Virus record (IMG/VR): IMGVR_UViG_3300028809_000019
Coordinates: 1-50,088 of that record
Source: a virus
Strand: one strand, 5' to 3'
Length of the DNA stretch: 50,088 bases
Position 1 is the first letter of the stretch. The number at the start of each line of letters is the position of its first letter. The notes under the pieces were generated by a model. That model saw only the letters and a program-made list of their open reading frames with translations, had not been told where the DNA came from and made no database searches. The translations under genes were made by a program, and so were the position numbers. Below, one piece after another: positions 1 to 7,580 of the stretch.

Positions 1-9
1 TCCGCAGTT

Positions 10-135
10 CTCGCAGCCCGGCAATCCGCAGTGATCTTGCCATTCTTCATCGCGCCAGTCATGACGGCCATCAATAAACCGTCGCAACTCACTTTCGCTA
101 AACTCGGGTCGCCGATAATACGTCAGGTCGGCAAA
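10..135. repeat. Left copy of 126-bp terminal overlap
   Basis: Bases 10-135 are identical to 49963-50088. The overlap lies inside a single reading frame, and joining the two copies restores one uninterrupted gene. It is therefore best read as the assembly overlap of a circular or circularly permuted genome rather than a functional direct terminal repeat. Bases 1-9 do not match the sequence left of the right-hand copy (see findings). Confidence 0.9.
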
Positions 136-369
136 AGCGACCAAGAGGCCCTCGGGGCTCATTTCCCGGTCAACCGGTCCGGCTTTGCACGTAATTTCGA
201 TACGCCATGTGTCGAACAATGATTTAGTGCTGAACGGGTCGTCCCCACCCGCCTGAAATGGGCCGTGCGCGAAGTCCATCCCGTCGATCCATGCAGCACG
301 AATAGCCGTCCGTAGCTTTGCCTGAAGGCCGCGAACAGCGACGGCATGAGACGATATGTTCGGGTCCAC
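10..369 (-). CDS. Hypothetical protein, N-terminal part (gene crosses the contig join)
   Basis: This is the 5' part of a 134-residue minus-strand gene whose 3' part is at 49918-50088. The start is a GTG (367-369) two bases after the TAA of the upstream lipoprotein gene, the tight spacing seen throughout this operon. The protein begins MDPNISSHAVAVRGLQ and is rich in charged and aromatic residues (DLTYYRRPEFSESELRRF, then RHDWRDEEWQDH). It ends in a Cys-rich patch CGLPGCELC that could bind a metal. No signal peptide or membrane segment is visible. I do not recognise the family. It is the last gene of the leftward operon driven from the promoter near 2538. Confidence 0.75.
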
Positions 370-371
370 GG

Positions 372-740
372 TTAGAGCGCCTCACACTGGCCGGACCCGA
401 TCGTTACCCGTTCGTTGATCGTGGTCACGGTCGTTTCTAGCCGGCTGTTGAGCGTCACGGCGATCGTTCGGATGCCGTCCGTACTTGCCGCCGTATGGAT
501 CTCCGAGTCGGTCAGTTCCTCGTCGCGCGGCAAGGCCATGGTGGACAGCGAGGTCCGAACGATCATCTGGTCCGATTGGTCGTTGATCGTCATGCGGAAC
601 GACGGGCCCGGCGCGTCCGGTTCGACCACGCAGCCGACCAGACCGAAGCCGGGCAGTGCTGGCGGATCGGGGGCGCGTTCGGCTACGCACGCCGCGGTGA
701 GTACGGCGAGTCCTACAAGACCAACGGTAAAATTAGCCAT
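372..740 (-). CDS. Putative lipoprotein
   Basis: This 122-residue protein begins with a short charged-poor leader and hydrophobic core (VGLVGLAVL) followed by the lipobox LTAAC, with Cys 18 as the expected lipidation site. It should be exported and anchored in a membrane. The mature part is acidic and Thr-rich, with Cys 37 and Cys 118 available for a disulfide. The ATG overlaps the stop of the methyltransferase gene by 8 bases, so the two are translationally coupled. It lies in an accessory operon away from the lysis genes, so a superinfection-exclusion or host-envelope role is possible, but that is inference only. The family is not recognised. Confidence 0.75.
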   Translation of the reverse strand: MANFTVGLVGLAVLTAACVAERAPDPPALPGFGLVGCVVEPDAPGPSFRMTINDQSDQMIVRTSLSTMALPRDEELTDSEIHTAASTDGIRTIAVTLNSRLETTVTTINERVTIGSGQCEAL

Positions 741-2043
741 CTATCAGCTCCTTCACGGTTTCGCAGAATCGGGTCGCCGTTTCCGCGTCGAGCGCGTTAC
801 CATAGGCGCGCAGTCGTCCCACCCTGGCGGAAGCTCCATGAGCCAACGGGAATGAGCCGGATCGAGTTGCCCGCCACTTTCCATCCCGGCAGAACAGCCA
901 GTCTTTAGCGTACCGTCGGCCGTCAGTCGCATCGGTCCCGATATCGCTGCAAAGTCCTGCAAGCGTTGCTGGTTTTTCGTTCCGTCTTCCCGCGTCATCA
1001 CTACGGGCCGTGCGCTCCGATCGTTGCTTACCGAAGTCGTCGGCCAGCCCGACAACGGCTTGTTCGCGAAGCAGCCCGGAATCCGATCGTCCGGACAATT
1101 CCAGTCGGTCAGCCAAGCATCCTCCGGCAAATCCTGCTGTTTCTTGCTCGGATAGACCCGGCCCGCCGACTGGTCGCTGTCGTGACTGCGCGGACAGTTG
1201 GGGGTTTTCCATCCGACCAGCGGCGCGCAGCCCGGCAGTCCGCCCGCCCCCTGCGCGGGTCCCCCGTTCGGGCCGTCTTGCTGACATGGTGTCGGCCAGC
1301 CGCTCAAGGTCGCCGCATCCGTCATCGTCACGCCGCTGTTGAACGGCGCGTCCGATTTTCGATTGGCCGTCAGGTTCCCGGTACTCGCCGCGTCCCCCGC
1401 GGTAGTCGTCGGCCAGCCCGACAAAATAGAGTCGCTGGCGAATATGGTTTCCGCCCTCGTCGATATTTCCCGCGCCAGCCCAATCGGCAAAATCGCAAAG
1501 CATGGATCGAACGACGGGATCGACACAATCGTGAATGGCCCGGCGTAACCATTCGCCGCTTTGGGACTCTTGCCACTCCACGCCGATGCCCGCAGCGCAC
1601 AGATCGGTCGCCCCGAAGGCGTAACCCGCTCCTTCCATGTCAGTCGATACAAGATCGAGCCAGCCGAGGCCGTCCTTGCTCGCAACTTGTTCGCCAAGGA
1701 CAATTGGAGGGCGGCACTGCGAGATAAGCCAATGCCAGTGGGGCCATAGGTGCCGCTCGTCAGTAAACCCGCCTGCTCGGCCTGCCGCGCTGAAAGGCTG
1801 GCATGGGCAGCTGCCTGTCCAGATAGGCCGGTCGTCGCTAAATCCGGCCCGTCGCAGGGCGTGCGACCAGATTCCAATGCCGGCGAACATATGAACTTGG
1901 GTAAAACCGATAAGTTCTTCGGGTCTGACGTCACGGATATCTCTTTCGTCGACAACGCCCGGCGCGATCTGGCCAGCCGCTATAAGATTGCGCAGCCAGT
2001 GCGCGGCGTAGGGATCGTGTTCCCCGTAATAGGCGATCGACAC
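733..2043 (-). CDS. DNA (cytosine-5) methyltransferase
   Basis: At 436 residues this is a C5-cytosine methyltransferase, expected to methylate cytosine in phage DNA using S-adenosylmethionine, most likely to evade host restriction. Visible family motifs are motif I FAGIG at about 53-57, motif IV GSCPCQPFSAAG with the catalytic Cys at about 81, a motif VI equivalent GEQV at about 117-120, motif VIII RQRLYF at about 202-207, and motif X GNALDAETATRF near the C-terminus. The stretch between VIII and X is long and low in complexity and is the likely target-recognition region; the specificity cannot be read. The start is a GTG two bases after the upstream stop. No restriction endonuclease partner is adjacent. 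Confidence 0.92.
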   Translation of the reverse strand: MSIAYYGEHDPYAAHWLRNLIAAGQIAPGVVDERDIRDVRPEELIGFTQVHMFAGIGIWSHALRRAGFSDDRPIWTGSCPCQPFSAAGRAGGFTDERHLWPHWHWLISQCRPPIVLGEQVASKDGLGWLDLVSTDMEGAGYAFGATDLCAAGIGVEWQESQSGEWLRRAIHDCVDPVVRSMLCDFADWAGAGNIDEGGNHIRQRLYFVGLADDYRGGRGEYREPDGQSKIGRAVQQRRDDDGCGDLERLADTMSARRPERGTRAGGGRTAGLRAAGRMENPQLSAQSRQRPVGGPGLSEQETAGFAGGCLADRLELSGRSDSGLLREQAVVGLADDFGKQRSERTARSDDAGRRNEKPATLAGLCSDIGTDATDGRRYAKDWLFCRDGKWRATRSGSFPLAHGASARVGRLRAYGNALDAETATRFCETVKELIDG

Positions 2044-2045
2044 GG

Positions 2046-2270
2046 CTAGCGCACCATGACCGACAGGACCAACACGACCCCCGGAATGATGATAACGAGC
2101 AGGGTCGCCGTTGCGATCGATACGGCAAAGCCCCGCCAGTCGCCCAGCGACCGGATGACCCGGCTCGGCGTCGGTCGGATCGGGTCGGTATATTGCATCT
2201 CGCGCAGGGCGTCCGGATGGCTGGCACGGTTGAAAGCCTCTAGGGCGTCACGATGGGGGTTGTTGGTCAT
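2046..2270 (-). CDS. Small C-terminally anchored membrane protein
   Basis: This 74-residue protein has a hydrophilic N-terminal half (about 1-47) and one strong transmembrane segment (about 48-71, AVSIATATLLVIIIPGVVLV), ending VMVR. The ATG overlaps the TAA of the upstream gene as TAATG. It is the second gene of the leftward operon. I recognise no family; a tail-anchored inner-membrane protein is all the sequence supports. Confidence 0.7.
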   Translation of the reverse strand: MTNNPHRDALEAFNRASHPDALREMQYTDPIRPTPSRVIRSLGDWRGFAVSIATATLLVIIIPGVVLVLSVMVR

Positions 2271-2503
2271 TACAGTGCGCGCACTTCGACCGAAACAATC
2301 GTCACCATCGGGCCAGCCGTCAAATCTTCGTTGCGGCTGATGAGAGGCCGACCGATGTTGCGGCGATCCAAAACCGCATGATTTTCGGCAGTGACGAGGC
2401 TGCGCGTTTCGAACCGACGAACCTTGCCGCAGGCATAGGTCGTTATAACTTCATGGGTCTTCGGTGCGGCCAGTGCGGCGTTAATCAGGGTCATGGCGTC
2501 CAT
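2270..2503 (-). CDS. Hypothetical protein, first gene of leftward operon
   Basis: The protein has 77 residues and no recognised domain, signal peptide or membrane segment. The start at 2503 was chosen because AAGGAGAC lies 5 bases upstream and the promoter -10 (TATAGC, 2526-2531) would otherwise fall inside the gene. The sequence contains a single Cys and a basic stretch CGKVRRFETRSL. It begins the minus-strand operon that continues through the membrane protein, methyltransferase and lipoprotein genes. Confidence 0.7.
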   Translation of the reverse strand: MDAMTLINAALAAPKTHEVITTYACGKVRRFETRSLVTAENHAVLDRRNIGRPLISRNEDLTAGPMVTIVSVEVRAL

Positions 2504-2525
2504 CGGTTGTCTCCTTGTTGATCCT

Positions 2526-2554
2526 GCTATACCGGCCATTGACCGTCCCGTCAA
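2526..2554 (-). promoter_or_regulatory. Early-type leftward promoter
   Basis: On the minus strand the -35 is TTGACG (2549-2554), the spacer is 17 bases and the -10 is TATAGC (2526-2531). It is followed by a ribosome binding site and the ATG at 2503. The -35 is embedded in the palindrome at 2538-2555. The same arrangement recurs at the other sites of this promoter family. Confidence 0.8.
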
Positions 2555-2555
2555 T
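2538..2555. promoter_or_regulatory. Palindromic operator ATTGAC-N6-GTCAAT
   Basis: This is a perfect 6-base inverted repeat with a 6-base centre CGTCCC. It overlaps the -35 of the leftward promoter and directly abuts the -35 of the rightward late promoter. The same palindrome, exact or with one or two changes, occurs at 15285, 18332, 22105, 26971, 41708, 44397 and 47094, always at a transcription start region. Its position suggests binding by a dimeric regulator; this is inference. Confidence 0.75.
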
Positions 2556-2556
2556 A

Positions 2557-2587
2557 CCTTTCTTTCTATCAGTTCCGCCCGTATTGT
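2557..2587 (+). promoter_or_regulatory. Late-type rightward promoter (leaderless)
   Basis: The -35 is CCTTTCTT (2557-2564), the spacer 17 bases and the -10 TATTGT (2582-2587). It aligns without gaps with the sites at 44416, 47113 and 41727. The ATG of the first baseplate gene follows the -10 after six bases, so transcription should start at or next to the start codon. Confidence 0.7.
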
Positions 2588-2593
2588 TCGTCA

Positions 2594-2944
2594 ATGGCCG
2601 CAACCTTCCTTCTAGACCGTGACGCGTGGGACGTGGCGCTCGATGCGTCGGGCAATATTGCCGTTGCGACCGAACCATATAGTCAAGTCCAAGATGCGGC
2701 CAGCGCGGTCCGTGTCTTTGAGGGTGAGGCTTACTATAATACGACCCTCGGCGTCCCGTACTGGACGGACGTTCTGGGCCGCGCGCAACCTTCGCAAATC
2801 ATGCGGGCCCGAGCGCAGCAAGCCGCAATGACCGTCCCCGGCGTGATCGACGCAACCGCCGTACTGACCACGCTGCCGAACCGCACGCTCGGCGGGCAGA
2901 TCCAGATAAAGACCGCTACGGGCGAGATAGGGATTACCATATGA
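2594..2944 (+). CDS. Baseplate wedge protein, gp25/W-like
   Basis: This 116-residue protein has the size and pattern of the small baseplate wedge proteins of contractile phages (T4 gp25, P2 W, Mu gp46). It has an N-terminal strand region ending in DASGNIAVATEPYSQVQDAASAVRVFEGEAYY, split here for description, and the typical turn GVPYWTDVLG. It would join the baseplate core to the wedge arms. The next gene, a J-like protein, overlaps as ATGA, which is the classic W-J order. No Shine-Dalgarno sequence precedes the ATG; the promoter -10 is only six bases away, so the mRNA is probably leaderless. Confidence 0.8.
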   Translation: MAATFLLDRDAWDVALDASGNIAVATEPYSQVQDAASAVRVFEGEAYYNTTLGVPYWTDVLGRAQPSQIMRARAQQAAMTVPGVIDATAVLTTLPNRTLGGQIQIKTATGEIGITI

Positions 2945-4110
2945 CCGAAGTCCCGCCCCCGTCCTTCGGCCCGTTCGGCTTTACGTCACCGGAAGAACTA
3001 GCGATCCTCGCGGGCGTCATGGCCGACATGAATCAAGCGTTCGGCGGAAACCTGAACCCGTCGCTAAGCACGCCGCAGGGCCAATGGGCGACCAGCCTTG
3101 CCGCCGTCATCGGCGCGTCGAACGACCTGTTCGTCGACTTTACGAACCAAGTCGATCCGGCGTTCGCGAACGGTCGGATGCAGGACGCGATTGCGCGCAT
3201 CTATTACCTGACCCGCCGGGGCGCCACGCCGACGATCGTCACGGCCCGCTGTTCCGGTGCGACCGGCGTTAATCTCCCCAGCGGCTCCCTTGCGCGCGCG
3301 ACGGACGGCACGATCTACGCGTCGCTATCCGGCGGCTTGATCGAGTCGATCGGTTACGTCGATCTACAATTTGCCGCCCTCACCCCGGGACCGCTGGACC
3401 TACCGATCGGGGCGCTCTCCACGATCTATCGGACAGTCCCCGGATGGGACAGCGTGACCAATCTGACCGCCGGTACGCCGGGACGTGACGAAGAGAGTCG
3501 CGAGCAGATGGAGGAACGGCGGGCGCTGTCCGTCGCGTCCAATGCGGCCGGCATCCTTCCGGCGGTGCGCGGATCGGTCCTGTCGGTGCCGACCGTGCAG
3601 GACGCTTATGTGACCGAGAACGAGACCGGCACGGCGGCGACTATCGGCGGCGTGCTGATCGCGGCCCATAGTCTGTTCGTCTGCGTGCAGGGCGGGTCGG
3701 ACGCGGACGTTGCGCGAGCTATCTGGTTGAAAAAACCCCCCGGCTGCAATTACACCGGAACGACCAGTGTCGTCGTCGAAGATACGAATAGCGGCTATCT
3801 GACCCCGCCGACATATACCGTGAAGTTCGAGCGGGCCGCCGCCCTCGCCATCAATTTTGACGTGACGCTAGCGGCTGGTCCGGGCGTACCGGGCGACGCG
3901 GGGACTCTGGTCGAACAGGCCATTACGACACTCTTCCCGACGGTCGCGCGGATCGGCCAGTCCGTGTTCGCCTCGTCGTTCACTTGCGCCATTGCCGCGC
4001 TCGGACCGTGGGTGAAATTGCTGTCGATCGAGGTGAACGGCGCGGCCTTCCAGGCGGTCAATATCGACGAGATCCCCGCGCTCGGGACGATAACGGTTCT
4101 CGTCACATGA
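2941..4110 (+). CDS. Baseplate J-like protein
   Basis: At 389 residues it matches the baseplate assembly protein J family (P2 J, Mu gp47), the main component of the baseplate wedge. Visible family traits are the early GFTSPEELAILAGVMADMNQAFGG region, split for description, the conserved middle GTPGRDEESREQMEERR (about 180-196) and the loop with VTENETG. It overlaps the upstream wedge gene and the downstream DUF2612 gene by 4 bases each, so the three are co-translated. Length is typical. Confidence 0.9.
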   Translation: MTEVPPPSFGPFGFTSPEELAILAGVMADMNQAFGGNLNPSLSTPQGQWATSLAAVIGASNDLFVDFTNQVDPAFANGRMQDAIARIYYLTRRGATPTIVTARCSGATGVNLPSGSLARATDGTIYASLSGGLIESIGYVDLQFAALTPGPLDLPIGALSTIYRTVPGWDSVTNLTAGTPGRDEESREQMEERRALSVASNAAGILPAVRGSVLSVPTVQDAYVTENETGTAATIGGVLIAAHSLFVCVQGGSDADVARAIWLKKPPGCNYTGTTSVVVEDTNSGYLTPPTYTVKFERAAALAINFDVTLAAGPGVPGDAGTLVEQAITTLFPTVARIGQSVFASSFTCAIAALGPWVKLLSIEVNGAAFQAVNIDEIPALGTITVLVT

Positions 4111-4736
4111 CGGCTATTTTTCCCGTCGCGGTCGTTCCGCTGGGTGCCGTCGAGGACGTCCTTAACGCGGATATCGACCGGACGTTCTTCGACGTCAACG
4201 AGACGGTCCTGTCGCAATATGCGAACAGCCCGGTCATGCTGGCGGTGATCGCCAGTTTCTCGGCATGGCTGGATCTCGGCAACCCATTCAACCGCTTCTA
4301 TAATCTGATCTGGAATATCGACACGGCGGTCGGTCACGGTCTGGACGTCTGGGGCCGCATCCTTGGCGTCGGACGGGTGCTGCAAGTTCCGTCGGGCGAA
4401 TATATTGGGTTCGAGCAGCAACCCGAAGCCCAAACGTTCGGTCACGGCATATTGTTTCGCGGCATCAATCTGACGAACAGTGCGTCCTTGACCGACGACG
4501 CGTATCGCATCTTGCTCATGGCGAAGGCGGCGCTTAATATCACGGATGCGTCGATCCCGGCGATCAATCAGATTTTGTTGACGCTGTTCGGCGACGGGTA
4601 TGTGCGGGACAATTTGGATATGACCATGACCTACGTCTTTTCGGCACCCCTCGATCCGGTTCAGACGTCTATCGTCTTTAATTCGGGCGTGTTGCCCCGT
4701 CCGTGCGGCGTGTCCGCCACCGTGGAGACTCCGTAA
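4107..4736 (+). CDS. DUF2612-type baseplate protein
   Basis: The protein has 209 residues. The segment with FNRFYNLIWNIDTAVGHGLDVWG followed by RILGV, split for description, is the hallmark of the DUF2612 family found after J-like proteins in Mu- and P2-like phages, where the corresponding gene (I or gp48) links the wedge to the fibres. The start at 4107 overlaps the J-like stop as ATGA. The C-terminal FSAPLDPVQTSIVFNSGVLPRPCG also fits that family. The next gene starts at its stop codon (TAATG). Confidence 0.85.
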   Translation: MTAIFPVAVVPLGAVEDVLNADIDRTFFDVNETVLSQYANSPVMLAVIASFSAWLDLGNPFNRFYNLIWNIDTAVGHGLDVWGRILGVGRVLQVPSGEYIGFEQQPEAQTFGHGILFRGINLTNSASLTDDAYRILLMAKAALNITDASIPAINQILLTLFGDGYVRDNLDMTMTYVFSAPLDPVQTSIVFNSGVLPRPCGVSATVETP

Positions 4737-5509
4737 TGAACCTGTCCGATATCCCCGCATGGTTCGTTAAACGGTTCGCCGCCGACGCGACTGGCACGTT
4801 CGTTCGGCCCATTCCGACCACATCGGCCGACCCGAACGCCGCATCCCTGTCGCTCGGCTTTCCGCCAAATACTTTCGCCGCGATCGGTGCGGGCGGCTCC
4901 CCTCAAGACGGGCGGGACGTCAACGGCATCTTGAACCAACTGTCCGCGTGGGCTCAATGGATGGGTGTAGGCGGCCCGACCCCGTGGGCGTCCACGATCA
5001 GCTCGGCGGCCGGCGGCTATCCGCTCGGCGCGGTCGTGCTGTCCGGTACGGTTACGGGTCGCCTCTATCAGTCGCAGGTTAACGCCAACGTGACCAACCC
5101 CGATACGGGCGGCGCGGGCTGGGTTATCCTCGTCGATAAGGCCGCCTCGCCTGCCGACATGATCGCCGGGACCAGCAACGAAACGGTCGTCACGCCCGCG
5201 CAGCTGGCAACCGCGGGCTATGACCGGGTGGTCGCGCAAAGCCTGATCGCCAACGGCGGGTTCCGTGTGTTTGCGAGCGGCTATAAGGAATGTTGGGGGA
5301 CTCGAACCTATGCCGGGAATGGTTCCACGACCATAACTTACCCGATTACATTTACGTCCTTTTCCAATGCGACGGCTCAGGCCGCTTCGCTCATCGCGAA
5401 CGCTCAGGATAATAACCCGGCAGTCTACGAGTGCAATCTGACGACCTGCCGCGTGTGGAATGCTGTCGATAACAGCCTGGCCGGTTTCTGGCAGGCAAAA
5501 GGAGTATAG
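4736..5509 (+). CDS. Short tail fibre protein
   Basis: The protein has 257 residues. Residues 1-75 hold the N-terminal attachment pattern of many tail fibres, with GFPPNTFAAIGAGGSPQDG followed by DVNGILNQLSAWAQW. The C-terminal 60 residues (WGTRTYAGNGSTTITYP) resemble the beta-rich tip of collar-type fibres. A second, much larger tailspike is encoded at 33346, so this one is more likely a short or side fibre. It overlaps the upstream stop as TAATG and is followed by an AGGAG site for the next small gene. Receptor and binding residues cannot be read. Confidence 0.75.
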   Translation: MNLSDIPAWFVKRFAADATGTFVRPIPTTSADPNAASLSLGFPPNTFAAIGAGGSPQDGRDVNGILNQLSAWAQWMGVGGPTPWASTISSAAGGYPLGAVVLSGTVTGRLYQSQVNANVTNPDTGGAGWVILVDKAASPADMIAGTSNETVVTPAQLATAGYDRVVAQSLIANGGFRVFASGYKECWGTRTYAGNGSTTITYPITFTSFSNATAQAASLIANAQDNNPAVYECNLTTCRVWNAVDNSLAGFWQAKGV

Positions 5510-5511
5510 TA

Positions 5512-5709
5512 ATGAACGAACATGCCACATTGATTGCCGAAGCACTCGAGAAGGTCGAACAGACTCATCGGGCGCACGGCCGAGCAGTCGCCGCGCTGCA
5601 CAAGCTAATGGCGGCTGCAGTGGTCGAATACGGCCCGCTGGTCGGTCTTGATGATAGGTTGGTTGCTCGGGCTGTGGCCCCCAAAGATCCCCCGCCGATC
5701 GATGCTTGA
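5512..5709 (+). CDS. Small helical protein between fibre and lysis genes
   Basis: This 65-residue hydrophilic protein has a predicted long helix (LIAEALEKVEQTHRAHGRAV) and an Asp/Pro-rich tail. AAAGGAG lies 8 bases upstream of its ATG. It sits between the tail fibre and the membrane-protein genes. No family is recognised; a fibre chaperone is conceivable from position only. Confidence 0.6.
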   Translation: MNEHATLIAEALEKVEQTHRAHGRAVAALHKLMAAAVVEYGPLVGLDDRLVARAVAPKDPPPIDA

Positions 5710-6154
5710 TCTCGGGATCATCGTAACGGGCGCTGCTGTTCTTCTGGCCTACCATGGAGGGCGGGGAGCTTGGTTGCGGCGATTGTTGTTGATGTCATGG
5801 GCGGCAATGTTCGGGGTGTCTATCGTTGAGGCCCCCATGTCTGCCGTCGTATTTTTGATGATCGTCATGGACGGCCTTATCGCAGCTACGGCCCTCATCA
5901 TAAGCACGCGCGATCCGGGACGTTATGATGCACGCGCGGTGGGGGCCGTTTCTATGGCCATGATGCCGGCACATTGGATAATGGCCGCAACGCACGGAGC
6001 CCCTAATTGGGCGCTTTACGCAGCCGCATGTAACGGGGGATTCGTTTTCCAATGCCTTGTCGCGGGAGGGTGGTTAAATGGGGTGGGGCGCCGCATTCAT
6101 CGCATCTTCGGTCGGCGTGGTTCTTCTAATCCTATCCGCGGCGGGGGTCGGTAA
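5702..6154 (+). CDS. Multi-pass membrane protein of the lysis cassette
   Basis: This 150-residue protein has about four hydrophobic segments (about 3-18, 30-42, 46-65 and 78-120) and a very basic, Gly-rich tail. The start at 5702 was chosen because it overlaps the preceding stop by 8 bases; an upstream in-frame ATG at 5648 would bury most of the previous gene. It lies just before a holin-like gene and the endolysin. It could be a holin or antiholin, but the family is not recognised. Confidence 0.6.
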   Translation: MLDLGIIVTGAAVLLAYHGGRGAWLRRLLLMSWAAMFGVSIVEAPMSAVVFLMIVMDGLIAATALIISTRDPGRYDARAVGAVSMAMMPAHWIMAATHGAPNWALYAAACNGGFVFQCLVAGGWLNGVGRRIHRIFGRRGSSNPIRGGGR

Positions 6155-6194
6155 ATGGATATTGATCCGAGTTGGGCGGTGCATGCGAAACTAG
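6078..6194 (+). CDS. Tiny single-span membrane protein (overlapping ORF)
   Basis: This 38-residue ORF has GGGAGGG ending 7 bases upstream of its ATG. It encodes one hydrophobic span (AAFIASSVGVVLLILSAAGV) followed by a basic tail (KWILIRVGRCMRN). It overlaps the end of the preceding membrane gene and the start of the holin-like gene in another frame. That pattern (small, one span, positive tail, lysis cassette) resembles pinholins or spanin-like peptides, but function is not established. Confidence 0.5.
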   Translation: MGWGAAFIASSVGVVLLILSAAGVGKWILIRVGRCMRN

Positions 6195-6472
6195 CCTTTG
6201 CGGCGTTTTGCGGCGGGATGACTCGTTTGTTATTCCGGCCAGCCGCAACGTTCCTTAAAACCGTCTGGTTGCTATTCGGCTGCATGACCTGCGGATATTA
6301 CGGAACGCCTCTTGTTATGCATTGGTGGACGTTGGACTCGAGTTATGTGGGGGCCGTCGGCGCGTCGATCGGTTTCATCGGTCTGTCCGTCGCCGAGGCC
6401 GCGCTACGTTCGGCCGATAAACTCGACCTGCGCGAATGGCTCCGGTCGCTGCTTGCTAAGAAGGAAGCCTGA
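6155..6472 (+). CDS. Putative holin
   Basis: This 105-residue protein has about three hydrophobic segments (about 9-24, 35-52 and 63-84) and a charged C-terminal tail (DLREWLRSLLAKKEA). Both traits are usual for class I holins. It begins immediately after the previous stop codon and lies 2 bases ahead of the endolysin gene, the normal holin-endolysin order. It would form the inner-membrane lesion that releases the endolysin. Assignment rests on size, topology and position, not on a family-specific motif. Confidence 0.65.
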   Translation: MDIDPSWAVHAKLAFAAFCGGMTRLLFRPAATFLKTVWLLFGCMTCGYYGTPLVMHWWTLDSSYVGAVGASIGFIGLSVAEAALRSADKLDLREWLRSLLAKKEA

Positions 6473-6474
6473 CT

Positions 6475-7128
6475 ATGGCCGGCAATAGCCTCATATTCGA
6501 CACGATCCGCCCGTGGCTCGACCCGCAGGGCTTCACGTCCGCCCGCATCGCCGCGCTCGACTCGGCCTTGGCGACCTTCAAAACCGGCACGCTTCCGGCA
6601 ACACCGACGTCCGTCAAACTATCGGCGTTCGACCAGGCGATCGAAGCGCATTTACGTGTCGAAGAGGGCGACAAACCGCGGGCATATAGAGATCATCTGG
6701 GCTATTGGACCATCGGTATTGGCCGCCTGATCGACCCGCGCAAAGGCGGACGAATCACCGTCGAGGAACAGGCCATCTTGATCGCCAACGACCCGAGCCG
6801 TCGGGGCGGTACGATCATGGATTGGACGCTGACTCCTGCCGAACGGTCGATGCTGCTCAAAAACGACGTCAAGCGGTTCACTGATGCCATGAAAGACTGG
6901 CCGGCGTGGAAGCGCGTGCAGGGCGATATCCCCCGTATGGTTGCCATGACCGGCATGTGCTTCCAGTTGGGCGAAAAGGGCTTTGCCAAGTTCGTCAACA
7001 CGCTGGCGATGATCGCCGCAGGTCGATTTGCCGAAGCGGCCAGCAATATGTTAAAATCGAAATGGGCGACCGAAGACACGCCGGAACGCGCCATTCGGGT
7101 CGCAGCAATGATGAGGAACGGACGATGA
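6475..7128 (+). CDS. Endolysin, T4-type lysozyme (GH24)
   Basis: The protein has 217 residues. The GH24 muramidase catalytic triad is present with exact spacing: Glu 64, eight residues, Asp 73, five residues, Thr 79 (EEGDKPRAYRDHLGYWTIG). It would cleave the glycan bonds of peptidoglycan at lysis. An N-terminal extension of about 50 residues precedes the catalytic domain and lacks a clear signal peptide or SAR segment, so release through a holin is expected. Neighbours are the holin-like gene upstream and a lipoprotein gene that overlaps its stop as ATGA. Confidence 0.92.
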   Translation: MAGNSLIFDTIRPWLDPQGFTSARIAALDSALATFKTGTLPATPTSVKLSAFDQAIEAHLRVEEGDKPRAYRDHLGYWTIGIGRLIDPRKGGRITVEEQAILIANDPSRRGGTIMDWTLTPAERSMLLKNDVKRFTDAMKDWPAWKRVQGDIPRMVAMTGMCFQLGEKGFAKFVNTLAMIAAGRFAEAASNMLKSKWATEDTPERAIRVAAMMRNGR

Positions 7129-7577
7129 ATCGTAAAATTCTTATAGCCCTCGCCGCAATGTCGTTCGGACTCGCCGCAATGTCGTTCGGACTCGCCGCGT
7201 GCGCCGGGATTAATGGCGTCCCCACGTCGCCCGGTCAGGTCGCCAACGCCACGACGCTCGACGAGAAAACCGCCATCGCCGTCGAAACGCTTTACACGGC
7301 TGCGGCCGAAGCGGGCACGCTGGCTTTCCGTGCAGGGATCGTGAAAGTCACGACCGACCCGACCGCCCTGCGCGACGACTTTTGCGCGGTCGTGAAGACC
7401 GGCTATACCGCGCCGGATCGGGGCGCTGCGGTCCGTAAGCTCGAATGTCAGTTGCGCGCCGCGCGCGATGCGACTCGAAGTGCGTACGACGCGGGCAACG
7501 CGGCCAGTTACGCGCAGGCGTCCACTCTCGCGATCGACTTGGCTGGCAAGTTGCTGGCCGCCATCAAAGGACGATAA
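7125..7577 (+). CDS. Lipoprotein after endolysin (possible outer spanin)
   Basis: This 150-residue protein has a lipoprotein signal: basic start MNRKI, hydrophobic core and lipobox LAAC with Cys 26. The mature part is Ala-rich and helical, with two further Cys residues. Position directly after the endolysin suggests an envelope-disruption or spanin role, though the mature part is long for an Rz1-type protein. The signal peptide contains a 21-base tandem duplication (7149-7190) that repeats its hydrophobic core in frame. The start overlaps the endolysin stop as ATGA. Confidence 0.7.
   Translation: MNRKILIALAAMSFGLAAMSFGLAACAGINGVPTSPGQVANATTLDEKTAIAVETLYTAAAEAGTLAFRAGIVKVTTDPTALRDDFCAVVKTGYTAPDRGAAVRKLECQLRAARDATRSAYDAGNAASYAQASTLAIDLAGKLLAAIKGR
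7149..7190 (+). repeat. 21-bp tandem duplication in a signal peptide
   Basis: Two exact 21-base copies (unit begins ctcgccgcaatgtcg) are followed by an eight-base partial third copy. The duplication is in frame and lengthens the hydrophobic core of the lipoprotein signal by seven residues (LAAMSFG twice). Confidence 0.9.
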
Positions 7578-7580
7578 GCC

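Noticed and set aside
10-135. True direct terminal repeat or cos end
   Set aside because: The overlap lies within one gene, is short, and joins into an intact frame; it looks like a circular assembly overlap. The real packaging site cannot be inferred from it.
753-1955. Long minus-strand ORF in another frame of the methyltransferase gene
   Set aside because: It overlaps a gene with all C5-methyltransferase motifs and has no domain or ribosome binding site of its own; GC-rich codon bias produces long shadow frames here.
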